A DNA stretch of 64,000 nucleotides from positions 3,810,501 through 3,874,500 of the forward strand of contig JAKOON010000002.1 of the NCBI GenBank assembly GCA_022577435.1, given 5' to 3'. Below, piece by piece: positions 1 through 13,300 of the stretch. Each line of letters opens with the position of its first letter. Within the stretch, counting starts at the first letter, position 1. The notes under the pieces are model-generated. The model was not told where the DNA came from and searched no databases. It worked only from the letters and a program-made list of their open reading frames with translations. Made by a program: the position numbers and the translations under genes. The stretch comes from Embiotoca jacksoni. Its lineage: Eukaryota > Chordata > Actinopteri > Embiotocidae.

Positions 1-641
1 GGTAGGCTGCTTGTTTATGATGCTCGTGCCGCGGCGCCGTCTGCTAACAGACTACATTTACTCGATGTTGTTGTCCCACTGCAAAAGCATGCTTTTCCAA
101 TGTGTCTTTTTTTAAATTTATTTATTTATTTATTTTTTAACGAAAATAACGTTTTTTTGTGGGCCTTTGTATAATAATTACAAACCTTGTGTGTAGCAAA
201 GTTAATACGAGTTCATACAAGCAACCCAAACCCAACACAAAACATCATCACCATCAATGATGTTGGTGGCATGCACATTGTACCCTCACCTAACCTAACA
301 TCCTTCATTAGAGATCAGTAGCAATGTTAAGAGATGGTGGCTTTTTATTCTCTGGCCTGTTGTATCCTTACTCACTAACAAATTAGTTATTGATTATAAT
401 TACAGTTTTAGTTCAGTTTAGCTGTTGGTTACCAGCCAGGCATATTTTCTGTGTAGACTTTTAAATGTAATTTCCCCAAATTACCAGTCCACATGGGAGA
501 CCACCACAACAGATTGAATCATAGACAGAATGTAAATTATTTTAGCTCCAAGAACACATTACTTTTAGCTCCTGCCTACAGTACTTGGTAAGTTAAAATT
601 GATGTGTCTTATTCTCACATTGTCCATTTCTCTGTCCAAAG
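1..641 (+). other. Upstream region or 5' UTR intron of TTI1
   Basis: No open frame of note. The first 60 bases are GC-rich with several CpGs (gccgcggcgccg), which might be the edge of a CpG promoter or a non-coding first exon. The rest is AT-rich and ends in a pyrimidine tract and AG (about 641), consistent with an intron in the 5' UTR. The neighbour expected further left by synteny is RPRD1B, but no RPRD1B exon is seen here. Confidence 0.45.
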
Positions 642-680
642 TCCTTCACTAAAGTGGCCCCTGCTGCGATGCCTCGAAAC

Positions 681-1394
681 ATGTCTCAGATTAGCGATCC
701 AAAGATCGCTTTCGCCTACCTGCGCCCGGGCTGCGTCCTGCTCACCCGGGAGCCCACTGTAACCAACGTGGAGACGCTGACCGGCCAGTTAAAAGAAGTC
801 AATGATGCCACACTGCAGCAGCTCCAAGAGTATGTTCTCTTCCCTCTTCGCTTCGTCCTTAAAGTCCCCGGACCCAAGACGGACAAGCTTGTGCGGGCTG
901 TGGCAGAGGCCATGAGCCACGTTCTGGAAAACACTTGTGTCCAGAGCTGGAAGACTCTTCACGACCTATTCTCAGAGCTGTGTCTCTGCCTCTGCTCTCC
1001 AACTGATCCCGGGAAACCCGCAGATACGTCGGAGGAGCTGAAATCGTCTGTGCTGAGGTGCCTGGATGCCCTGCTGCATGCTGCTTACGGTGATATAGTC
1101 TTCAAACTCTACGAACCAGTTATGCTGCCAGGATTAGGCGCTGCTGTATCGCTGCTGCTGGCTTTAGGAGAGAAGGAGAAATCTCGAAGTATTCAGGCAG
1201 CGGCCTTGAAGTGCCTCCAGGTTTTGGCTCTGCAGTGTGACTGCTCCCAGGAACACGTCGTCCCGTCCTCAGAGGAGCGATGTTCTGTCGGGTGCACCAT
1301 GGCTTCATTCTTACCTGGGATCTCTGTGGCTGTTGCCAGGATCATTACAGGAGATCTGAGACAAGGCCATGCAGTCACGGTCAGGGCCATCAAG
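681..1394 (+). CDS. TTI1: TTI1 coding exon 1 (residues 1-238)
   Basis: Two in-frame ATGs are possible, at 669 and 681. I prefer 681 because the stretch from that Met to the conserved F..LRP motif is then 16 residues, as in human. An intron acceptor (ttctctgtccaaag) ends at about 641, so the exon probably starts at 642 with a short untranslated part and an upstream non-coding exon exists. Conserved segments are LFPLRF, LFSEL, HAAYGDI, AALKCLQVL and the SFLPGIS block before the donor AAG|gtacca. The exon ends in phase 0. Confidence 0.93.
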
Positions 1395-4300
1395 GTACCA
1401 AATCTACTACTACTACTAAATCTAATACTCTAATGATTGCATTACCTGTTACAAGTCACTCATTATATCATCGGTTATAATCAGGATTGTGTTTAACTGT
1501 ATGTATTTTGAATGTATCCCTCCAATGTACAGTGGTGCTTTAGAGTTTCAAATTTGCTGTATTTCTGCGTAAATATGACCTGAAACATCAGATTTCCACA
1601 CAAGTTCTAAAAGTAGATGAATGGAACCCAATTAATCAAATGCGATTAAAATAATACACCTGCTCATAACCACTGTACACTGTGTGCACAATTATTAGGC
1701 AAGTTGTATTTTTGAGGTTTCATTTTATTATTGAACAACTACAGTGCTCTCGGTCAATCCAAAATGTTAATAAACCTCAAACCTGAATATTTAAGAAAGT
1801 AAAAGTGAGGTTTTGGCTTTCTTAGGAGAATATCTACAGTGGTGTGAAAAAGTGTTTGCCCCCTTCCTGATTTCCAATTTTTTTTGCATGTCTGTCACAC
1901 TTAAATGTTTCAGATCATCAACCAAATTTAAATATTAGTCAAAGATAACACAAGTAAACACAAAATGCAGTTTTTCACACAGGGCCATGTGGGTTTGGAT
2001 TTTTTTTCTCCCTTAATAATAAAAACCTTCATTTAAAAACTGCATTTTGTGTTTACTTGTGTTATCTTTGACTAATATTTAAATTTGTTTGATGATCTGA
2101 AACATTTAAGTGTGACAAACATGCAAAAAAAATAAGAAATCAGGAAGGGGGCAAACACTTTTTCACACCACTGTATGTGTGCAGAATTATTGGGCAACTA
2201 AATGAAAAATGAAGATTTTCCCATCTCACTTGTTCCCCGTAGGCCACACCCTCCCACATTACACAAATACACATCACCTGATATGCTATAATCCAATAGG
2301 CATTCAAGTTTATACAGCTTGGAGTTGGAACATATGAATAAAAATGAACACATGGTCAAAATACTCACTTGCCTAACAATTGTGCACACAGTGTATTTAG
2401 TAGTTGTATGTATTTTATGTTATTAAGTGGTGCAACACAACATTATTTTAATCATTCATGACCGTGTTGATTGTTTCCTCTGGAACTGATTATTAGTTTG
2501 GTCTAAAATATATCACAAAATAGTGACAAATGCCCATATATTTTTTATGTCTATATTAATTTCTTTATATATAATAATGAAAATATTACAATTGGGTCTG
2601 TATGCTGACACAACATTTGAGATGAACTGCTGTGTGCAGGTCAGTTTTTAATACTCGTGCGTATAAAGGAAGCCTCCTTACATAAGTAGACTGAAACCTT
2701 TACTCATTAAGTTTCATTTGTTTGAATGAAAACATCATAGATTAACAGTTGTGTCAACTGAAAAAAGAGTAAAAAGAAAACATGTCTACTCTTGCTTGGA
2801 CCAAAGTAAGGTAAAAAAAATAAATATATACTGCAGTGATTTGCTTAATGTCATTCAGGTTTGGTCCGGGACTGTGGAGCTTGTCATGGAAGACGCTCAG
2901 CTTCAGGCCAGTGAGTCCTGCAAGTCTCCCTCTCCAGAGCTGGGGAGGATCACACAGCTGGTGGTCCACCGGTCACCAGACTGGGTGAAGAATACGGCTG
3001 GGAAACTGTCTATTCTGCTGAAGAAGATCATCTCCTGCACCTCGGCCCATCAGCACTGGAGGGTTCGACTGGAGATGGTGGAGCTGGCCGACCATCTGCT
3101 GGCCAGGTGTGGTCAGTCCCTGGGAGAGTGTGTGGGACCACTACTGGAAGCACTGGTGGGAGAGATCAACGATGAGGAGCCCACAGTCAGACAGAGGTTT
3201 GATGTGATTGATAATTATGTGCGAAAAAAAGGACAAAGTCTGAAATAATTGATGCAAATTATTCACTAAAACTCCTGTCCTCTCCTGTAGGTGTGAGGTT
3301 GCTCTCAGAGAGGTATCACAGAGGAACCAGAGCTCCGGCAGTCAGACCTTCACCAACGTCTTGTCGGAGAATCTCCACTCTTTGGCCACCTCCCTTCCCA
3401 GACTGATGAGGACCTCCGACGACCAGAAGAAGCTGTTTGTCCTCAACGTGTTTCTGGGTTACATAAAAGTTCTGGGTCCTCTCGTCTCTGTGGTGCTCAA
3501 CTCTGCCGCACATCTGGAGAGGATTTCCAAAGCCTTGATGCAGGTAATGTAACAGCCGGAGTAGCACATTAAATAATTAGAGTAAATTCATTACTTTTAC
3601 AGTTGTTACTCAACAACAGCCATGAATTTAAATGTAAAACCATTTTGTACTTTAACACTTTTTTCGTGTCATGATCCTCTTTGCATATGTAAAAAAAACC
3701 ATCTACTGGAACCATATCTGTTGTGTACATGTAAAATGTTATACTTTCTACACTATCATACATCTTTGTGTACATTGAGTTCCATGATTTTGTCCCTTAT
3801 CATTCAGACTTTAAAACATAGAAAAGAAACACACTATCCGTGATCTTAATCCATGAAAATAAGGCAGCGAGTCATATCTTATTCTCTCCTTTCATTAAGT
3901 TGGTATTAAAATCAGTTCCAATGATTAAGCCAAATGTAGTTAAAAAAAAGGTAGATGTGTAAAGAACTGAAATCAGTGTGTCAAGGAAATTCTAACTACA
4001 AGACTAAAACTTTCATTAGAAACCAAGAAATTCACACCATTAGTTCTGAATTATCTTTGATGCTCTTTGTAATGTACCAATAATATCACCCTCACAATGA
4101 CTCATGATATATCTACTGAAGTACTTCACAGTGAATTCAACATGTATAAGTTGTATTCTTATGTGTTAATCATAATGTAATTCTAATAATTAAACTTATT
4201 CCTAGGATTTTTCCTCTGCCACTAGTTAGTGTGTTTATACCAGATCTATTCTGTGCTTTTGATTTATCATACAGTAACAAATGTTTTGTTCTAGCGAGTT

Positions 4301-7300
4301 TATAGTATTTTTTGCTTTTTAGAAACCAAGTTATTATTATAACTTTGATTATTTCAAAACCAACCCACTGCAGGATTGCAACTATAAATGTAGTATTTCA
4401 CTTGTAACAACAACAAAAACCTTTGCATGCCCAAAACAGATTTAAAAACAATTTTGTTAACTGACTGGTATTATTAAATCTGTACAAAAGTGTTGCAAAC
4501 ATCAACCACAATCTGGTAGAGTTCATCTTAAACTGGTTTAAAATGGTCAACGACCCTTTTGTCTGCCTTGATAGGTGCTGGAGCTGGATGTGACGGATGT
4601 TCGCATTGTGGAGGAAAGGAGTTACGCTGCTACCATGGAGACAGGCTCTCCTGAGTCCCACACCACTCACGTACAGAGGAAACATTTTCTCTTCTTCACA
4701 GATGAGAGGATCTTCTCCGTGCTCATGGAGATCTGCCGGACATTAGGTATGAGTGCTGCTTCGTATGAACTTCAGGGACAGGCTCCGTGAATGATTTCTG
4801 ATATCCTGTAACTTTCCCTTATTCTGTCTTTAGGTTACTATGGCAACATTTACCTTCTGACTGACCACCTCCTGGACTTGTACCGCCAGTCTTCAGCATA
4901 CAGAAAGCAAACTGCCATGGTGCTCAATGGGATAGTTAGGGGTGCTGCGGGCATCACTGTGGCAACGCAAGGTTTGGAGAGTGAAGTTCCGGAACACTTT
5001 GCCACCCAGGAAGACCTTAAAGCGGCAGTGGCGTCCATCATGGAGGAATACCTGAACAACTGGCACTTGATTACCGTCAGTGAGGAGACGGATGGAGACC
5101 GGCAGGATCAGCAGGTGAGAAGATTTTCAGTCCCAGGGCCTCATTTATCAACCGATTTATAAATATTATCTTGTCGGTGAGTGTGGATAAATCTCACAAG
5201 TTAGAGATGGTTGAGGCTAATTTAACTGGAGTAATGTGTGTTTAAAATAATGCAGATGACTGAGCTTGCCTGGCTGGAAGAAAATAGAGCACCGAGCACA
5301 GAACGTATTTTAGTGACAGCAGGGATCTTCTTGCAAAGGGAGATTTTGTTTGTCACAGCAAGTTTTACTTGAACTGTGCCAGCAACTCACTCCTGTTTTA
5401 GAGAGGCCAACAAGGCGCACAAAGGCCAACTCAGTGCACACAAGTCTTGTCAGTTCTGGGTTTTTTTTTAGTACTCGCGGATGGTGTGAGTAAAATCATT
5501 TGTGATCTGCATTTCTGCACGTATGACAGAGGATGAACAACTACAAAACTGCCACCAAACAGTAAAGTAGAACAGGTACTGAAGTGATATTTTTCATCCA
5601 CATATTGATGAGCAGGATAGTCCTTGCCCATGGGCAGTAATTTCCATTTTTGTGCAAAGCAATTCTTATTTGGCAATTAGTTCCTGAACTTCTTTCTGAC
5701 CTCAAACATTGCTGACTTCTTTAGTCACCTGCACACAAGTCAAGTCCTTTTTCTTTTTTGAATCGTTCTCCAGAGAATGTGCTAAATACAGTTTTATTTA
5801 GCATTGCTTCATTAATCAGGACCTTTACCTTAGTGTCAGCAATATTTTTTGTCTTTACCTGTTTCCTTGTTCCATTTTCAAAGCCTTTTAAAGGGAAGTA
5901 CGGTGTGTGCTATAAATCAGTGAGACTAGTAGTGAACAAGAACAGCCATATAGAAAGTTTTGGAGTCATCACTGATGATGGCGCACAGGATGGATACCAG
6001 CTTCTTTGGTTTGTTTGCATTTTATGAGACCCAACCTTAACTTATTTTTTTTATCAATACTTTCATGAAATGATCAGAGGAATAGCTTGACATTTTTGGA
6101 CATATTGAATTTCCTGCTGAGAGTTAGTTGAGCAAGGGATTGGTTTGGTGAAGATAAATCAGACTAGCAGCTGGAAACAAGATGTTGCTAGGTAACAAAA
6201 CCCAACTAACAACACATTGAAATCCCCCTTGTTATCACTTTTCATAAATTTTCTCATCTAACTCATTGAGAAAGCCAATAAGCGCTCCCTTAAAATTATA
6301 ATTTTTATATTTATAATATAATAGTATTTTTTATAATACTATAAAAAAATAGTTATTTTACTCCCTTAAAAATAACTATTCAAACTATTCCTTGAATGTC
6401 TTTCACTGGTTTAAAGTTTGATGTGGCAATGGATTTTATAACGGGCTATGAATATTGCAGCATCAGCAGTTCAATTTGCTGATCAACAAACTAACAAATG
6501 AGCCCACTGTTCATGGAGAGATGTTCTGAATGAAGAAACGATACTTTGCGCTTTAAATTCAAAATTTTGCATCTCATTTTTCACCCCGTGAGCATTTTCT
6601 AATCAAGTGTGATAATAAACTCCCTGCTCAGCTTACAATGCACAACTCTTTCTGCATTTAAATGTGGCTCAGATTACTTCGTTCCCAACCAAGCGCTCTA
6701 GACTGTATTGGGAAACATACCCAGACTTCATTGTTACCATGGCCTTGGATTGATCACAGACTGAGCAGACTGAGCATAGGGAGATCTGCTTCAGGGTTTG
6801 AACTCACTGTATCAAGGTTGGATTTTTGAGCTGAGGGAATATTTCGTGGCCTCCACCCAGCAGAGCATTGCCAGCTGCGTTAACACACACGTTAACACCC
6901 ACGCTCCACGCTTGTGGATAAACCTGCTGTTTCTTCTGTCAGCTGAAAAGCGTGCCCATCTAGACACACCACCAAATGAAAGTGATTGGAAGAACAGAAA
7001 TACTAGTTTGAAAGACTTTTGGGCCTCTGCAGAGACAGTCTGGGGTTCCTCCCTCAAGACAAATTTGTTGCTTTCATAAATGACCTGTCTAATATATATG
7101 TAAATTGTGAGAAATTTGTACACAGCCACAGTCTCAGGGCCAAAGTGAGTTACTGAGGGCTACAGATTATGATGAATCAGGCGTAAACATATTTATATTG
7201 TATTAAAAAAGTTGATATATGTTGCTACAATTACCTGATGATGACCGAAACTGTCGAATCGTGTTTTACATTGTAAACCTCATATTTATATTGACCTTTT

Positions 7301-10300
7301 CATATTTATAGTAAAACTACAATGCGTTGTAAAGGAAAAACTGAATGACAATAACATTTGTTGTTTCTCTTACTGTAGCTGCTCGGCCCATCCAGACTTC
7401 TCTGCATATCCAACATCGATGCCAGCAACACAAACTTGAACTCTCTCCAAGTGATTTCTCCTTCATTTGTCACCGCCTCCCGCTCATCATCTACCTCCAC
7501 CCTCCACCAGCTCAACAGCAGCATCTGGCAGCTGTGCATCCAACTCGAGGGCATCGCCTGCTTTGCCCAGGTGCTGGGGCGCGACTTCCGTCCCCTGTTG
7601 ATGACCTCACTGTACGCCGTGCTGGAGAAAGCCGGCGAGGAGACGCTGCTGGTCAGGCAGGCAGCACTCAGCTCCATGCTGGAAATCAGTAAGGCCTGTG
7701 GCTACCCCTCCCTGAAGGAGCTGATCAATGAGAACTCCGACTACCTGCTCAATGACATATCACTCAACTTGCAGAGGCTCAGCCAGCATCCACAGGTAGA
7801 GCTGACAGGATTTTCTTTGCCCAAAATTGAGACGCAGATGCATGTTCATCATGTCGTTCTCTTTGTATGCTGTCAATGGCTCTGATAGTTTGTGCTGCCC
7901 TGAACATCATACTCCCGTCTTGTTCACCAGGCTCCGCGGGTGTTGACTGTGATGTTGACTCACTCTGACTGCAGCCTGCTGCCTCTGGTCGGGGACATCG
8001 TTCAGGATGTGCTGATGGCTCTGGATCTCAGCTACGACCACACGGCTGCTCTTTTCTGCTCCGTGCTGCATGCGCTCATGAAGGCACTGGGTAAAGTGAT
8101 GTCAGCTCCTTCATCATGTTTTGGGAGCCAGAAAGGAGAAGGAACAAAATATGACTCATACTGTATCATACAGTACATACCTACTGTTATCATAATAGTT
8201 TCCATTTTGAAGGTTTTTTAAGAGCATTTTCCCTCTTAGAAGTCTGAATCAGGGTTCATGTTTTTATTAATTGTTAGACATTTGATCCAGCTAGTTTTAT
8301 TTCACATTGCTCTCCTGCTCCTCATGTCTTACTGCGGCTCATTTTTCTTTCTCCACTGTTTTTTTTTTTTTTCCTTCTATTTAATGGGTGACGATAGCCT
8401 GACTCAACTTCTTGTAATTGATCCGAAAGTCCAAACCAACCAAAAAAGTGTTTTCGCACAGCAAACATATTAAACCTGGGCTCAGTTTGATCCGGACAGA
8501 GACCGTTTTCTTTGTTTGGACCAAACTTTGGTCCTTTTTTCTAGACCGTGGTCCAAGGCACCTTTCAGACCTTCTATTTTTATTCAGACCAAACAGGGTA
8601 GGTGTGAAAGCGCCTGAAGTTACATTTGTAGTTTCAGACTGGGAAAAGTTTGAGTATTTAATCATGACTGTTTAAATACTGTCTGAGGTTTTTTCTTGTT
8701 TGGCATAAATATTCAGTAATGCAACAGTTATCAGCTCTTTCCCAAACCCTGACAGGCTGAACACACCACTAAAATGTTTGAATTAAATGATACCATTGGG
8801 CTCTATTAGGCTGGAAAAATCCAACGAAAGAAAATACTAGAAAAACATTGTTATCCCGCTGTCTTTGGTTGACAGGTTTTGAAAGATTTTGCTTATTATA
8901 GCTTTATTCTAACTAATGTCTTACCCATGTTTGTATTTTTCTTGTTCTTCCTTTAGCGAGGTGGTTTCCCTCCCATTGCAGCAGGACCAGTAAGCCTGCC
9001 AGTTCCAAGCAGATCTCCACTGACCAGGAAGACTTCAACATCTGCCAGTTCCTGCTGGATTACCGCAAACAGAAAGAGTTGGCAGAGGGCATTGGGATAG
9101 AGGAAGACATCACTGAGGACTTTGGTAATATGGAGTCTTTCTCAGGATAAAACAGTAGTATATGTTGTGCACCTTAGTGCTGATTACATTAAATTCAGAT
9201 TATTGTAGTTAAAAATACAGTAGAAATGTGAACACAGCATTTATACAAGGCAGCTGTTGGATTCATCACCAAACCATCTGGCTGTACATTTACTGTCACT
9301 CCAGAGGTCCCTCCTCCCACTGAGGGTGAGGATGTTGAAGATATCGATGGTCCTGATGTGAAAGCCGAGCTTCCCTCCCACCTCAGCATCACTAAAGATG
9401 TCATGGAGCGCTGCATTCACCTGCTGTCCAACCCCAGCCTCAGGCTGCGACTCAAGGTACTCTGTCTGTAGTGTGATGTCATAGGATCTCTTTTTAATGC
9501 ATAGATACTATAGAAAGACTTCTCTATACACTGTGATGAGTTGGGTATGGTGAGACAAATCTCCTAGTCACACATGATTTCATTATGAGTTGTTATAATT
9601 ACAATATAAATTATTTTAGCTCCCAAGAGACTTTTAATCAAGTTTTAATAACTCAAAGGATTCACACTAAGAAATGAGTGAAACCAGTGAGTTCGGATGA
9701 GTCTGTCACATTTAACTGTTTGTTAAATGTAGTAGCAGTAGATGCTGTAGAGAAAGTCTGTCTCTGTGCAGCCTTTTGTTAACACGACAGCAGTGGTAAA
9801 ACAGACACTTGCCAAGTTGACATTATACAAGAGAAGAGTCCTCAGACATGCCGGCGGCCCTGTGAGGATGTGATAATACTTTGGCACAGTAGTGCTTTGA
9901 ACTTAATGCTATAAATGCAAACATAGTGAATTTATTGGGTATAATACCATGTTGACCATCACAGTTTAGCATAGTAACAGTAAACCCAAAGGGAATCTAA
10001 ATGGGAAATCCTGACCATGAAATTTGTTATGCAGGTAGTTGGTCATAAACACAGGTGTTATCTGTGTGTTGTATTAACATTTGGACCTCATGATGGAGCT
10101 AGATGGAAACTAAAAAGATCGCAAAAGTTATTACAATTCAACCTGAGGTAGACATCAAATTAAATACCAAAATATTCATGGCAATCTATGCAGCAGTTGT
10201 CAAGACATTTCTATCAAAAGCTCAACCTCATAAATGACTCCTCACTGGTGGAAGAGTTAATGGATTTCATCCTCTGGGCATCATGGATATCTGGACTGGA

Positions 10301-13300
10301 ACTAATAGCAGTTCATGGCTATTGAGATAATTCAGTTCAGTCTAGAGTGGTACACCTATCGACTGAGCAAACGCATGGTTAAGGCCCAATCCCAATTCCC
10401 CCTCTTGGCCCTATCACTTGACCCTACCCCTCTGTTCTGTGGATGCCTGCATATGGTAGGGTGCCCCGTTACTTTCAGGGATTGAGGGATAGTTGTCATC
10501 TAGCCCTCCAAACAGAGTGATGGAAGAATGCTTTGTAAACTGAAGCAACATTACATGCAAAAAAGGGTTCATAAAAAAGAAATAGGTTATTTTTCAAGAA
10601 TATTTTGGTAATCTGAAAGTGCACCTTTGGGATAAGAAAGCTTTTTATAGTTCAAACAGATTAAGGGAAGTCTTGTTTGTGAGCATTAATAGCTGATTCT
10701 CTGAGATACACTATTTTTTCATCAAACTGTATATTTCCATAAAATTAATAATCAAATTCCTGAGACTTACAAACTTATTTATAATTAGCTCAGGAGAATT
10801 GCGGCTACTGTAGACGCAGCAAGTAGTGTCCCATTTCCTTAAATTAAGATTTTAAGCACAACCACTTCTAGCTCCGTTCTGAAAGGCCACTACGCAGCAG
10901 AGGACACTCCTGAACGAGGGTTCGGGCCACGGGATGGGAAATGGGATTTGGCCTAAAACTCTTATCAGCAATGAATTAATCACTTGATTGTGCTGAACCA
11001 GGCAAGTTGTAACTCTAGAAAAGCAAGCAGCTGTTATTGCTGAGGTTTCTCCAGCGGTTGCTTTACATCACCTAAAATCTACATGTGTGTGCAAAAGATA
11101 AATAATAGTTGTGTGTCTTTGTGCTAAGGTGCTGGACGTGCTGGAGTTGTGTGTCTGCGTACTGAGTGAGCAGGAAAATGAACTGCTGCCGATGGCTCAT
11201 CGCTGCTGGCCTACCCTCCTGCAGAGACTCACAGCTGATGACCCATTAGTGGTCCTCAGAGCCTTCAGGGTATGTCAACCTCGAATCAGTAATAATTATT
11301 AAAATAGTTTTTCACTTTTAAAAAAACTTTCAATTGTTAATTGAAAGTATCACTGGATTATTTAAAAGACCTGCAGCTTGATACTGTGAAAAGCTATACA
11401 GAAAATGGATTAACTTTAATGTTGTAATACATAATCAGGACCATTATGTGCAGCAACTAGACAGGTTTGACAAAATCTTTTAGTAATTTAAACTTAATGT
11501 TATGACTTAATGTTGAATCAATCAAAGGCTGTGGGTTTATACACAAGTAAAGACTCAATTCATTATAAAATGAAAGGTTAATTTTGGTAATTCTGTGAAG
11601 CATTTCTAAAAGATAATTGTTACAAGGAAAAAAAATCATTAACTTGTTTTTGGATCTTAGAGCTGAGTTCACAATCACAGAAGGAAAATGGCCTTCTGAT
11701 GAATGAAGATCACAACTGTTTGTGATCTTTTTTCAAAGCACACGTGTCAGTGGAATCAACCTGCCACTGTACATTTTTCAGCTTGTCAGCTCCTGTCTTC
11801 AGTTTGACAATTTTTATCTCTTTTATTCAGATTTTCATCGATGAATTGACAAAACGGACATAATTAGTTTGTCATTTAGTCACTCATTCCTGCCGCCTCT
11901 GACAAACCGTGTTCTAGTTGTCAGTAATATGGCAGCTTTTGTGTGTATCTAGGTTTTGTAAATACTGTGATTCATCTATAAGGCAGTGCCATCAGCCCCT
12001 GAGGCACACAAGAGGAACATTTTATTTCATCCTGTCAACTTTGCTGCATTTGTGCATTGCGTGCCAGGTGCTGTGTACGCTGGGTGAAACATGTGGGGAC
12101 TTCCTGCGGAGGAGGGTCTCCAAAGAGGTTCTGCCCAACTTGACCTCCTCTCTGGCACGACAGGCTCCGATCAGCGCCAAGGCCGGGCCCGTCTACACAC
12201 ACACCATGGCCTACAAACTGCAGCTGGCGGTGCTGCAGGGACTGGGCTCACTGTACCAGAGGCTGGATCTGGGTAAGAGAATGGAAACACAACACAAACA
12301 GACAGCTTCACCAACACACAACACGCAGGATCATCCTGTATGATTGTGCCTGGTATGATCTGTAGTATGATGATGATCACACCGGGTAAAGAGTGGAGAA
12401 AGAGCGGATGGGAAAATGAGTCGTAGCTGGATAATTAGTCTCGGCATGGCAGGTCACTTAATGAAGATTGGTGCAACACGGTGCCCATTTAAGCCAGAAC
12501 ATATTGCGGATAGATTCGCTCTTTAACGGTTTTATACAATGAGAGCTGTGATGAATGAAAATGAGTAAAATTGTGCTCAAAATCAAACATGTCAGTCATG
12601 AATTAAGTTGTATTCAGGTCTCCGAATGGCAGCGTTACTATACAAGAAAGTTTAGTTTTAAATGAGGCCTTTGGGCTGTATCCTCTTCCAGAAGTTAACG
12701 TTATACTTCTGCATTAAAGGATTAGTTCAACATTTTTGAGAAACAAGCATTAGCTTTCCTTCTGAGAGTGAAATGTGAAGGTCAACACTAATTTTGTGTT
12801 TGTACTGAAAGCCTAATTTAGCATGAAGACTGGAAACAATTAGGTCCACTTATACCTCCAAATCAGTCTTACTTTCACACATTTTGTCTTGTTTCTTTAA
12901 CCCATGCATTAACAGAAGTGTAAAAAATGTTGGCAAATAGGTGCGGGTAATTTGTTTGTTTTCTGTTTTTCTTCTTTAAAATGTAGCGTTTAGTAGGCTT
13001 TATATCAGAATAATCGGAGGTTTAAACTCTCATAAATATGGCGCGCACGGAAAGTTGAACAGGATTGAGACATTAAGATACATTTCAGAACACAATGACT
13101 TTGTCTTCCACTAGGTGGCAGTCTTGTATAACAGTGATTTTCCATTTGGGGTACCACAGCATGAGTCATTGTGTCATAATTCTGCTTTTCTCTTTTATGA
13201 TGAAGACCTGAAGCAATGATCCAGTTTTGTATTTTAAAAATTGGACTGTGAAAGCTTAAGATGCATTCAACAAAAGCGTTCCTTTTTTTGGTGTGTCGAT

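Noticed and set aside
5758..6027. An 89-codon hydrophobic frame in TTI1 intron 5
   Set aside because: It looks like a membrane protein only because the DNA is T-rich. It has no homology that I recognise and the flanking TTI1 exons splice across it.
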